In this document: positions 7,692-15,390 of the stretch, one piece after another
Numbering within the stretch: the stretch's first letter is position 1
Layout of the letters: every line of letters begins with the position of its first letter
Origin: Altererythrobacter sp. C41
GTDB lineage: Bacteria > Pseudomonadota > Alphaproteobacteria > Sphingomonadales > Sphingomonadaceae
Length of the DNA stretch: 64,000 nucleotides
Direction of reading: 5' to 3'
Assembly (NCBI RefSeq): GCF_016803135.1
Contig: NZ_JAEVFE010000001.1
Coordinates: forward strand, 434,001 to 498,000
The notes under the pieces: generated by a model
The model's database searches: none
Told to the model about the DNA's origin: nothing
Seen by the model: only the letters and a program-made list of their open reading frames with translations
Made by a program: the position numbers and the translations under genes

Positions 7692-9449
7692 CTAGCGCCG
7701 CGTGAGCGCTCGCGCCGCCTCGACATTGCCGGAGGCGGTGAATGCACGGGCCAGAGCGCGCCTCGCCAGCGGATCGCTGCGCTGAAGGCGATAGGCACGC
7801 TCGGCCGCTTCGCGCGCGCCGGCGACATCGCCCTGCAGCAAGCCGGCTTCGGCTTTCAGCGCCCATAGCCGCGGATCGCGCATGCCGCCGGACGCCAGAG
7901 CGTGATCGAGCAGCGCCATGCTCTGATCCCGCCGGCCGGCATCCAAGGCGAGCAGCGCAAGCATGGCCGCAGCCTCCCTGTTCCGCGGCTCGGCGCGCAG
8001 GTAATCGGTGAGCAGCGCATAGGCCGCGGATCGGTCGTTCTGCGCGGCGTAGGCCGCGAGCATACGGTGCATCAGCGGCCACGGCCGCCGGATGCCCGCA
8101 GCCGCACGATATCGCTCGAGCGCTTCGGCGGGTCGCCCCGCGGCCAGCAGAGTATCGCCGGCAAGCCCGAGCGCATCCGAGGAGCCGGGAAACCGCCCAC
8201 GAAATGCCTCTGCCGCCGCCAAAGCCTCCGGCAGCCGGTCCGCGGCGATCAGGCCGCGCACGAGCGCGACCGTGTCGGCACCCGTTGCCCCGCCCCTCGC
8301 CTGCGCGATCTCCACCGCGACCGGCGTGGCAAGGGGCGCGAGTTGGGGCCCGCCTGATCGGCTCGCCTTTTCCAATAGCGGCGCAGCCTCGTCGCGCTGC
8401 CCAAGTGCCTCGTACGCACGCCCGACTGTCATGGCGAAATAGGGATCGGCGTCAGGGCGCATCGCCGCGTCGCCGAAGCGATAGACGAGCTCCCGATCGT
8501 TCCCCGAAAGATGCAGCGCATGGGCGAGCAACTGACGCACCCGGCGATTGTCCGGCTGGTTCAGGAGGAGGCGGTCGAAGGTCTGCGCGGCGCTTGCGGG
8601 ATTGCCGCTCCGAAGATCGATCACTCCAGAAAGCAGCGCCATCGCCGGGCTCAGCCGATCGAGATCGCCTCGCCGCGAAAGCAGCCCCCGCGCGAGATCG
8701 AATTCGCCTGCGCGCGCCGCCAGAGTGGCCTGGAGGAAATAGAGGCGCGGGTCGCCGGGCGCGACGTCCGCCATGCGGCGCAAGGCGGTGAGCATCTCGG
8801 CGGCCCGTCCGCTCTCTCCGAGCGTGGCGGCATAGTCCGCCAGGATGTCGCCGTCGTCGGGTGCGACTTCCAGCGCCGCTTCGAACCACGGCAATGCCGC
8901 GACCACACCGTGCGCATCGCGGATCAGTTGCCCCCGGAAGCGCAAGGCCTCCGGATTGCGCGGGCCGAGGGTAACCGCTCGCTCGGCCGCTTCGAGAGCA
9001 AGCGTGTGCTCGCCGCCGAGATGGCGCAGCCGGCCGATATCGACCCACAGCTCGGGATTGTCCGGATCGCTCCGCAGCGCACGGTCGAAAGCGGCGCCCG
9101 CGGCAGGGAGGTTGCCGCCCCGCATTTCCAGCACGCCGAGCATATGAAAGCCGTGCGCCCTGGTGGCGGGCGAGAAGTCCCCCGACCCGAGCCAGTCGCG
9201 CGCCTCGACAACCTTGCCCTGCGCGAGCTCGGCCTGGCCGAGGTAGGCGGCAACGTCCGCGCGCGGCGTTCCCTGCTCCATCATCCGGCGCAGCACGATC
9301 TCGGCGCTCAGCCCGTCGCCGCGTGCCAGCGCGGCGCGCGCGGTATCGAGCGGGGCAAGTTGGGGCTCCCCCTGACCGCACGCAGCCAGCGCCAGCAGAG
9401 CGAAGCCTGCCAGCGCCCGACGCAGGCCCCGTTTACGCCTGCAAGTCAT
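7692..9449 (-). CDS. prsT: PrsT-like TPR lipoprotein of the XrtA/PEP-CTERM system
   Basis: This 585-aa protein has a lipoprotein signal (basic start, hydrophobic core, lipobox LAAC with Cys at about 24) followed by roughly a dozen tetratricopeptide-like repeats to the C-terminus. Its position directly after prsR matches PrsT, the TPR lipoprotein of exosortase-associated exopolysaccharide loci. It probably scaffolds envelope assembly or export, but this is inferred from context. PrsT proteins I know of are often much longer (around 900 aa), so this is a short version. The ATG overlaps the end of prsR by 17 bp, indicating translational coupling. Confidence 0.75.
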   Translation of the reverse strand: MTCRRKRGLRRALAGFALLALAACGQGEPQLAPLDTARAALARGDGLSAEIVLRRMMEQGTPRADVAAYLGQAELAQGKVVEARDWLGSGDFSPATRAHGFHMLGVLEMRGGNLPAAGAAFDRALRSDPDNPELWVDIGRLRHLGGEHTLALEAAERAVTLGPRNPEALRFRGQLIRDAHGVVAALPWFEAALEVAPDDGDILADYAATLGESGRAAEMLTALRRMADVAPGDPRLYFLQATLAARAGEFDLARGLLSRRGDLDRLSPAMALLSGVIDLRSGNPASAAQTFDRLLLNQPDNRRVRQLLAHALHLSGNDRELVYRFGDAAMRPDADPYFAMTVGRAYEALGQRDEAAPLLEKASRSGGPQLAPLATPVAVEIAQARGGATGADTVALVRGLIAADRLPEALAAAEAFRGRFPGSSDALGLAGDTLLAAGRPAEALERYRAAAGIRRPWPLMHRMLAAYAAQNDRSAAYALLTDYLRAEPRNREAAAMLALLALDAGRRDQSMALLDHALASGGMRDPRLWALKAEAGLLQGDVAGAREAAERAYRLQRSDPLARRALARAFTASGNVEAARALTRR

Positions 9450-10794
9450 ACTGCTTGAGCAGGTCGTAAAGCGTGGGCCGGCTGATCCCGAGCAGCTTGG
9501 CCGTGTGCGAGATATTACCTTCGCTGCGTGCCAGCGCGTGGCGGATCATCTTGCGATCCGACCGCTCCCGCGCACTCTTCAGGTTGAGAGGGAAATCATC
9601 CTCCTCGAGCCCATCGAGGTCGAGGTCCGCAGCCGTGATCAGCTTCCCGTCGGCCATGATCACCGCGCGCTTCACGCGGTTCTCCAGTTCGCGCACGTTG
9701 CCCGGCCAGTTCCAGCCGTCGATCGCCGCGCGCGCGTCTGGCGCGAAGCCGCCCACGTTCGGATTCATCTCGGCGGCAAAGCGCTTGAGAAATACGCGTG
9801 CGAGCAGCGCCGCATCGCCCGCCCGCTCCGACAGCGGCGGAATCTTCACCACGATCTCGGCGAGGCGATAGAACAGGTCTTCGCGAAAGCGGCCCTCGGC
9901 GATCATCGCCTCGAGATCCTGATGCGTCGCACCCACGATCCGCGTATCGACGTCGATCGCCTTGCGGCCGCCGATCCGTTCGATCTGCCGCTCCTGCAGG
10001 AAGCGCAGCAGCTTGACCTGAAGGGGTAGCGGAATGTCGCCCACTTCGTCGAGAAACAGGGTCCCGCCGTGCGCCTGCTCGATCTTGCCTTCGGTGGTTT
10101 TCACCGCACCGGTGAAGGCGCCTTTCTCGTGCCCGAACAGCTCGGCCTCGAGCAGCGTTTCGGGGATCGCAGCGCAGTTGATCGCGACGAACCGCCCGCC
10201 GGCCCGGTCGCTCGCCTCGTGCAAACCTCGCGCGAGCAGTTCCTTGCCCGTCCCGCTCGCGCCAAGCAGCATGACCGAGACGCCGGTGTTGGCCACCCGC
10301 TCCATCGTGCGCGCGACTTTCATCATCTCGGGCGCCGCGGTGACGAGCCCGCCGAGCACGGTCCTGTCCTCCGCAGCCCTCAGGACCAGGCGGCGGTTCT
10401 CCTGCTCGATCTGCCTGAGATTGCAGGCGCGCCGGACGATCAGCCCGAGCGCCTCGATATCCACGGGCTTCTGGTAGAAATCGTAAGCGCCCCGCGCGAT
10501 CGCTTCGAGCGCGCTCTCCCGGGCGCCGTGGCCGGATGCGACGATCACCTTGGTGTCGGGCTTCAACGCCATGATCGCGTCGAGCACGGCGAAACCTTCG
10601 CTCACCCCGTCGGGATCGGGCGGCAGGCCGAGATCGAGCGTCACCACCGCCGGCTCTTCCGCTCTTAGCGCGGTGAGCGCCGTCTCGCGGTCGGCGGCGC
10701 AGACGACCTCGAAATCCTCATAGGCCCATCTGAGCTGCGCCTGGAGGCCAGGATCGTCCTCGACGATCAGCAGCCGGGGCTTGTCCTGCGCCAT
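9433..10794 (-). CDS. prsR: PrsR, sigma-54-dependent response regulator (PEP-CTERM box type)
   Basis: This 453-aa response regulator has three parts. The receiver domain carries a phospho-acceptor Asp at about 54 (VTLDLGLPP) and a conserved Lys at 109. The sigma-54 AAA+ domain has Walker A GASGTGKE at 178-185, the RpoN-contacting GAFTGA loop at 225-230 and Walker B LFLDEVGD. A Fis-type helix-turn-helix with ISHTAKLLGISRPTLYDLL sits at the end. It should activate sigma-54 promoters when phosphorylated by the adjacent PrsK. The ATG at 10794 shares its A with the prsK TGA and follows GGAGG. The GTG at 10797 is possible but less likely. Confidence 0.92.
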   Translation of the reverse strand: MAQDKPRLLIVEDDPGLQAQLRWAYEDFEVVCAADRETALTALRAEEPAVVTLDLGLPPDPDGVSEGFAVLDAIMALKPDTKVIVASGHGARESALEAIARGAYDFYQKPVDIEALGLIVRRACNLRQIEQENRRLVLRAAEDRTVLGGLVTAAPEMMKVARTMERVANTGVSVMLLGASGTGKELLARGLHEASDRAGGRFVAINCAAIPETLLEAELFGHEKGAFTGAVKTTEGKIEQAHGGTLFLDEVGDIPLPLQVKLLRFLQERQIERIGGRKAIDVDTRIVGATHQDLEAMIAEGRFREDLFYRLAEIVVKIPPLSERAGDAALLARVFLKRFAAEMNPNVGGFAPDARAAIDGWNWPGNVRELENRVKRAVIMADGKLITAADLDLDGLEEDDFPLNLKSARERSDRKMIRHALARSEGNISHTAKLLGISRPTLYDLLKQYDLQA

Positions 10795-12005
10795 CACGCC
10801 GCCTCCACATTCCGAATCAGCTCGGCCGCGGCAAACAAGGGCAGGCTGATCGAGAAGCGGGTGCCGATCCCTTCCCGCGAATCGACGTCCAGCCGCCCGC
10901 CCATCGCGCGCACGAGTTCGCGCGCCTCGAACGCTCCGATGCCGAACCCGGAAGGCTTGGACGAAACGAAAGGACGGAACAGCCCGTCGCGGATGAATTC
11001 GGCCGACATTCCTCCGCCGGAATCGATCACGTCGATCCGCCCGCGCACCCCGTCGCTCGCGATATCGAGATAGACCGGCCCGTGCCCTTCACCCGCCTCG
11101 ACCGCATTCTGCACGAGATGGACCAGCGCCTGTTCGAGCGCCTCCGCGTCGGCGAGCACCGCGACATCCCCGGAATCGATGAGGTTCAGCGAGGCGCCGC
11201 CGGCCAGCCCATCCTTCACTCGTGCGGCAAGCTCGCGCAGTTCCACCCGCTCGCGCCGCCTGCCGCCGCTGGCGCCATAGCGTCCCAGGCGAGCGAGCAG
11301 CGCATTGAGCTTGTCCGCACTGTTGCGCAGGGTGACAAGCATGTCGGCGCGGAAGGCGGGATTGTCGGCGTGGCGCTCGGCATTGCGGGCAAGCAGGGAG
11401 AGCTGGCTGGCGAGGTTCTTCACGTCGTGCATCACGAAGGCGATGCGGCGGCTGAACTCGTCGAACTGGCGCGCCTCCATCAGCGCTTCCTGTCCCGCGC
11501 GCTCGGCGAGATAGCTCGCAAGCTGCCGGCCGACGATGCCGAGCAGATCGACATCCTCCCGGTCGAGCTGCCGGGGCACGGAGGGATGGGCAAGGACGAT
11601 GACACCATGCAGGCGGTCGAGGTGGAGCAGCGGGACGAGCGCCCAGGCATCCGCCGCGGCGGCAAGCCACATGGGCAGTATCTCCGGCTCGGTCTCGCCG
11701 CGCGCCTCGCCGATATCGACGATACGCCCGGTCCGCTCGACCTCCAGCGCGAACTCAATCGGAAAGGCCGCCCCCGGCACCTCGATCGCGGGCCAGTGCC
11801 AGCGCGCCGCCAGGACGAGGGTCCCGTCCTGCTCCGGCATGAACAGCAGACCGCCGGCGCTCTCGGTCATCTCCGCAATGGCGCGGATCGCGCGTTCCGG
11901 CAGGGCCTCGCCCGCCGAACCGCCCTGCCCCATGGTCCGCGTGAAACGCAGCCATTCGGCGCGATAGTCGTAGCGGTGGCGAAGGAAGCGCCGGAGGCCG
12001 ATCAT
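10794..12005 (-). CDS. prsK: PrsK-like histidine kinase lacking the N-terminal membrane sensor
   Basis: This 403-aa kinase has a short N-terminal segment (RHRYDYRAEWLRFTRT), a GAF-like domain at about 30-175, a dimerisation/phospho-acceptor H-box FVMHDVKNLASQLSLLARNAE, and a GHKL ATPase domain with LVHLVQNAVEAGEGHG (N-box), DSGGGM (G1) and FGIGAFEARELV (G2). It is the cognate kinase candidate for PrsR. Full-length PrsK proteins usually carry a multi-pass membrane region before the RYDYR..WLRFT segment. Here that region is absent and the ATG overlaps the sugar transferase stop as ATGA. The protein therefore appears cytosolic, which is unusual for the family. Confidence 0.8.
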   Translation of the reverse strand: MIGLRRFLRHRYDYRAEWLRFTRTMGQGGSAGEALPERAIRAIAEMTESAGGLLFMPEQDGTLVLAARWHWPAIEVPGAAFPIEFALEVERTGRIVDIGEARGETEPEILPMWLAAAADAWALVPLLHLDRLHGVIVLAHPSVPRQLDREDVDLLGIVGRQLASYLAERAGQEALMEARQFDEFSRRIAFVMHDVKNLASQLSLLARNAERHADNPAFRADMLVTLRNSADKLNALLARLGRYGASGGRRRERVELRELAARVKDGLAGGASLNLIDSGDVAVLADAEALEQALVHLVQNAVEAGEGHGPVYLDIASDGVRGRIDVIDSGGGMSAEFIRDGLFRPFVSSKPSGFGIGAFEARELVRAMGGRLDVDSREGIGTRFSISLPLFAAAELIRNVEAA

Positions 12006-13387
12006 CGCGCGCCCTCCGGCCAGAGCACGACGCGCAGGGTCTGGAGCAGGATCAGCAGGTCGAGGAAGGGCGTGTAGTTCTTCGCGTAATAGAGATCGTA
12101 TTCGAGCTTGTGCCGCGCATCCTCCGTCGAGGCGCCGTAGGGATAGTTGATCTGCGCCCAGCCGGTGATCCCCGGCTTCACCATATGACGCTCGGCATAG
12201 TAGGGCAGCTCCTGCTCGAGATCGGCGACGAAGCGGGGCACCTCGGGCCGCGGGCCGACGAAACTCATCTGGCCCTTCAGCACCGTCCAGACCTGCGGCA
12301 GTTCGTCGATCCGGACCTTGCGGATGAACTTGCCGACCCGCGTGACCCGCGGGTCGTTGCGCTCGGCCCACTTCGCACCGTCCTTCTCGGCGTCGGCGGT
12401 CATCGAGCGCAGCTTGATGAGGTCGAAGGTCTGTCCGTAGAGGCCGACCCGCGTCTGGCGGAAGAACGCCGGCCCCTTGCTGTCGAGCTTCACCAGCAGG
12501 GCGAAGAGCGCGATCACCGGTAGCGTGAGCAGCAGCAGGAGACCGCTTGCAGCAATGTCGAACAGGCGCTTCGCCGCGCTCGACACCATTCTGCCGGACG
12601 AGAATCCGTCGGAGAAGATCAGCCAGCTCGGATTGAGCGAGTCGAGATCGACCCGGCCGGTCTCGCGTTCCATGAAACTACTGAAGTCGTTGACGTGGAC
12701 GCCCATCGTCTTGACCCGCAGCAGATCCTTGAGCGGCAGCGCGTTGCGTCGCTCCTCCAGCGCTAGGACGACTTCGCTCACCCCCAGGTTCTCCACGAAG
12801 CGGCCCAGGTCGTGAATCGCCGAGCGGGCGATCGCCTCCTCCACCACCCGCTCGCTATCGGTCATGGCGATGTAGGATACGATGGCGAAGCCGCTCTCCG
12901 GCCGCTCCGCGAGCTTGCGCAGCCGCTGCGCGCGATGACCGGCGCCGAGCACCATCACCCGCCGCCGAAAGGCGGACGTGCCGAGAAACGAACCGATCAG
13001 CAGCCGCCCGAACACCAGCAGCGCCGCAGAGATGATCATCGCGAACAGGAGCGTGGAGCGCCAGAAGGTCAGCCCCGGCAGCAGGAAGTCGATGAACGAC
13101 AACGCGATGATCGCCAAGCTGATCGCCACCAGCAGGCGCGCGCAGGCATAGCGCATCAACCGCAGCGCCTCGCTGCCGTAGACGCCGACCGAGATCATTG
13201 CGGTCCACACCGTAAGCGCGAAGCCGGCAAGCGGCGCGATACGCTCGGACAGCGGCCCGGTGTCGATCCCGGCCTGCGCAGCGCGCGCCACCCAGGCCAG
13301 CTCACCCGCTGCGACGAGCAGCAGAAGGTCCACCAGCCCCAACAGCAGCACCGCATGGGGAATGTAGTGCTTGAACAGGCGGATCAT
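12002..13387 (-). CDS. Polyprenyl-phosphate sugar transferase (XrtA/PEP-CTERM EpsB-like)
   Basis: This 461-aa protein has about four N-terminal membrane helices, a CoA-binding-like middle domain ([16 protein letters not shown]) and a fifth helix leading into the bacterial sugar transferase domain. That domain shows [46 protein letters not shown] and the [15 protein letters not shown] motif. This is the WbaP/EpsB type enzyme that places the first phosphosugar on undecaprenyl phosphate in exopolysaccharide synthesis. Together with prsK-prsR-prsT it matches the XrtA-associated EpsB family. Other polysaccharide and exosortase genes are not in this window. Confidence 0.9.
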   Translation of the reverse strand: MIRLFKHYIPHAVLLLGLVDLLLLVAAGELAWVARAAQAGIDTGPLSERIAPLAGFALTVWTAMISVGVYGSEALRLMRYACARLLVAISLAIIALSFIDFLLPGLTFWRSTLLFAMIISAALLVFGRLLIGSFLGTSAFRRRVMVLGAGHRAQRLRKLAERPESGFAIVSYIAMTDSERVVEEAIARSAIHDLGRFVENLGVSEVVLALEERRNALPLKDLLRVKTMGVHVNDFSSFMERETGRVDLDSLNPSWLIFSDGFSSGRMVSSAAKRLFDIAASGLLLLLTLPVIALFALLVKLDSKGPAFFRQTRVGLYGQTFDLIKLRSMTADAEKDGAKWAERNDPRVTRVGKFIRKVRIDELPQVWTVLKGQMSFVGPRPEVPRFVADLEQELPYYAERHMVKPGITGWAQINYPYGASTEDARHKLEYDLYYAKNYTPFLDLLILLQTLRVVLWPEGAR

Positions 13388-13453
13388 CTCTGTCCCGGTC
13401 CGAAAAAGTCCTTGCGAAGAACAGCCGGACTAGGGAGCAGAGATGAAATGTCG

Positions 13454-13464
13454 GTAAATTTTAC
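13454..13464. promoter_or_regulatory. Short AT-rich inverted repeat upstream of the sugar transferase
   Basis: GTAAA-T-TTTAC is a perfect 5-bp inverted repeat around one central base, in the 125-bp gap before the sugar transferase gene. It is the only AT-rich stretch of that gap and could be an operator or promoter part. I found no convincing sigma-54 -24/-12 pair there, so the role is undetermined. Confidence 0.3.
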
Positions 13465-13512
13465 ACCACTTCCCATCCGCCGGTGAGGCGGACGGGCACG
13501 GCCTCAGCGGGA

Positions 13513-13800
13513 TCAGTTCCCGTCGGTGACTTCGTCTGCGGCGCGATCGACTGCGTCGCCCGCCTGCTGGGCAGCGTCGCCCACTTCGCCCGCAGCGTCG
13601 GCGATCGCATTGTCCTTGGCGATTTCGGCTCCGCCGGTCTGGCTGAAGAGGTAGAGGCCGACGATCAGCGCGACGATCAGTACGAGCGCGATGATCCATC
13701 CGCTGGAACCGCGCCGCCGCGGCTCGTCGGTGACGACGGTGGTGTGCGTGTGGGTATCGCCTCGCGGCGTTTCGACTTCGGTGGTGCGTTCTTCGACCAT
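13513..13800 (-). CDS. Small single-pass membrane protein of unknown function
   Basis: This 95-aa protein is not assigned to a named family here. It has a hydrophilic Thr/His-rich N-terminus (ETPRGDTHTHTTVV), an arginine cluster, one hydrophobic helix (WIIALVLIVALIVGLYLF at about 35-52) and an Ala/Asp-rich C-terminal tail with AADEV-like heptads. The positive-inside pattern predicts a cytosolic N-terminus and periplasmic tail. Such tails occur in small stress-related envelope proteins, but that is only a resemblance. A weak EcfG-like promoter lies just upstream. Confidence 0.7.
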   Translation of the reverse strand: MVEERTTEVETPRGDTHTHTTVVTDEPRRRGSSGWIIALVLIVALIVGLYLFSQTGGAEIAKDNAIADAAGEVGDAAQQAGDAVDRAADEVTDGN

Positions 13801-13825
13801 GTTTTCTACTCCCTTGGCGCTCCGG

Positions 13826-13852
13826 AAACTCGCGATCCGCAGGGGCGGTTCC
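13826..13852 (-). promoter_or_regulatory. Weak EcfG-like promoter
   Basis: On the minus strand, GGAAC (13852-13848) is followed after 18 nt by GTTT (13829-13826). The -35 matches the EcfG consensus, but the -10 is imperfect and the spacing one base long. It lies in the 56-bp gap before the small membrane protein. Confidence 0.25.
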
Positions 13853-13856
13853 CTCT

Positions 13857-15239
13857 TCAGCCTTCAGCGCCGAAGCGAAACGGGGTGACCCCGCGCTGGT
13901 GGTTCTCGAACGCAAGCCGGGCGTTACGCGGCGGCAGCGAGCGCTGACGGCAACCGGCGATGTGGCAGCCGCGGCATCCGGGGCCGATCGGCTGAGCCTG
14001 CTCACGCCGCAGCGGATATCCCCGCGCAAGCGCCAGGTCCGCGGCGAAACGTGCCTCCACCCCCACGACGACGGCGAACTGCGCCTCCCCCTCGGCGGCA
14101 ACGCCCTCGGTCAGGCGGGAGACCGTCAACCAGTGATCGGGCGCCGCTTCCGCCACGTCGGGCGCGATCTCCTGCACGCACCATTCGCCCGCGCGTTCGA
14201 AAGTCCGGTGAACGTGCCACAGCGGGCAGCTCGCCTCGGATTCGAGGAAAGTCGCCCCGCTCGCACCGGCGAACCGCTTGGAGAACTGCCCCGCGCGGTC
14301 GAGCCGCGCCATGAAGAAGGGAAGCCCGCGCTGGCCCACGCGCTGCAGCGTGGTCAGCCGATGCGCGAGCTGTTCGAAGCTGACCCCGAAGCGCCGCATC
14401 AAGACGGGGAAGTCGTAGCCCGTCGCATCGCAGGCGCGCAGGAAACGGCCGTAAGGCATGATCAGCGCCGCGGCGAAATAGCCTTGCAAGTGCCGCTCGA
14501 ACAGCTTGCGCGCATCCTCGTTCTGAAACTGGCCGCTCGCAGCGAGCGTCCGGATCGCCTCGCGCTGCTCGAGCTGCGCGAGTTGCACCGCGATCTGGAA
14601 ATTGCGCGAGGCGGGCGAAAGCATCTCGGAGAGCTGCAACTGCCGCGCATGCAGATCGAGCCGCCGGATCGCCTCGGGCATCACTTCGCGCGGGAGGATG
14701 CGCAGCGCGATCTGATGGCGCTCGCGCAGGCGCTCGACCAGCGCCGTTCCGATGTCGGCGCGCGACAGGCGCAGTTCGTCGGCCAATTCCTCGGCCGCAG
14801 CGTCGAGATCGGCGAAATGGTTGCGCCAGCGCTCGATCTCGCGGCGTGACTCGGCGAGCGGATCTTCGCCCCCCGCCCCCTCCCCCGCGGTGTCGTAGAG
14901 CTGCGCGAAAGCGGCCGCGAAGTGCGGCGCCATGGCCAGCACTTCTCCGATCTCGTCGCGATCGATCGAAAACCCGGCGAAGCGCTGGTCGGCAAGCCGA
15001 CGCGCGAGTCCGTCGATCCCGCCCACGGTTTCGGACTCCCGCAGGCTGCGAGGATCGAAATCGAACCGCTCAACCACCTGCACCATGACTCGCGCGGTCA
15101 ACGGGCGCTGGTTGCGTTCGATGAGATTGAGATAGCTCGGCGAAATCGCGAGCTGCGCCGCCATGGCGGATTGGGTCAAGCCTTCGCGCTTGCGCAGGCG
15201 TCGCAGGGCCGGTCCCGCGAAGATGGCATCGTCCGACAT
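13857..15239 (-). CDS. ScfR/RamB-like XRE regulator with ImmA/IrrE-type domain
   Basis: This 460-aa regulator has an N-terminal XRE helix-turn-helix (LRRLRKREGLTQSAMAAQLAISPSYLNLIERNQRPL at about 12-48). A middle region follows that in this family contains an IrrE-like HExxH-type fold; here the segment ALIMPYGRFLRAC has lost an obvious HExxH. The C-terminal short-chain fatty acyl regulator domain carries Cys pairs (GCRGCHIAGC). Relatives include RamB, which controls glyoxylate-cycle genes, and ScfR-type regulators of short-chain acyl metabolism. The gene is divergent from isocitrate lyase, its most likely target. The ribosome binding site overlaps a tandem octamer, suggesting autoregulation. 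Confidence 0.85.
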   Translation of the reverse strand: MSDDAIFAGPALRRLRKREGLTQSAMAAQLAISPSYLNLIERNQRPLTARVMVQVVERFDFDPRSLRESETVGGIDGLARRLADQRFAGFSIDRDEIGEVLAMAPHFAAAFAQLYDTAGEGAGGEDPLAESRREIERWRNHFADLDAAAEELADELRLSRADIGTALVERLRERHQIALRILPREVMPEAIRRLDLHARQLQLSEMLSPASRNFQIAVQLAQLEQREAIRTLAASGQFQNEDARKLFERHLQGYFAAALIMPYGRFLRACDATGYDFPVLMRRFGVSFEQLAHRLTTLQRVGQRGLPFFMARLDRAGQFSKRFAGASGATFLESEASCPLWHVHRTFERAGEWCVQEIAPDVAEAAPDHWLTVSRLTEGVAAEGEAQFAVVVGVEARFAADLALARGYPLRREQAQPIGPGCRGCHIAGCRQRSLPPRNARLAFENHQRGVTPFRFGAEG

Positions 15240-15247
15240 GTAAATTC

Positions 15248-15263
15248 CTTTACAGCTTTACAG
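15248..15263. promoter_or_regulatory. Tandem octamer operator candidate between regulator and aceA
   Basis: CTTTACAG occurs twice head-to-tail with no gap (15248-15255 and 15256-15263). A partial inverted relative, CTTTGTAAG, lies at about 15299-15307. The repeats sit immediately upstream of the ScfR-like start codon and within the shared 151-bp gap to aceA, where an acyl-responsive regulator would act. Binding is not shown. Confidence 0.5.
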
Positions 15264-15390
15264 GCAATGATGCGGCATCCTGCGCAATCGGACAAGAAAC
15301 TTTGTAAGTTTGGCTATCCTGCCGCTGCCCGACACGCGATGAATGTCCCCGACGCCGGAAACGGCCGATCGATTTCAGGAGACCACCGAC

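Noticed and set aside
13388-13512. Sigma-54 promoter (-24/-12) upstream of the sugar transferase
   Set aside because: No GG and GC dinucleotides at the right spacing with the TTGGCAC/TTGC context could be found, although PrsR makes one plausible.
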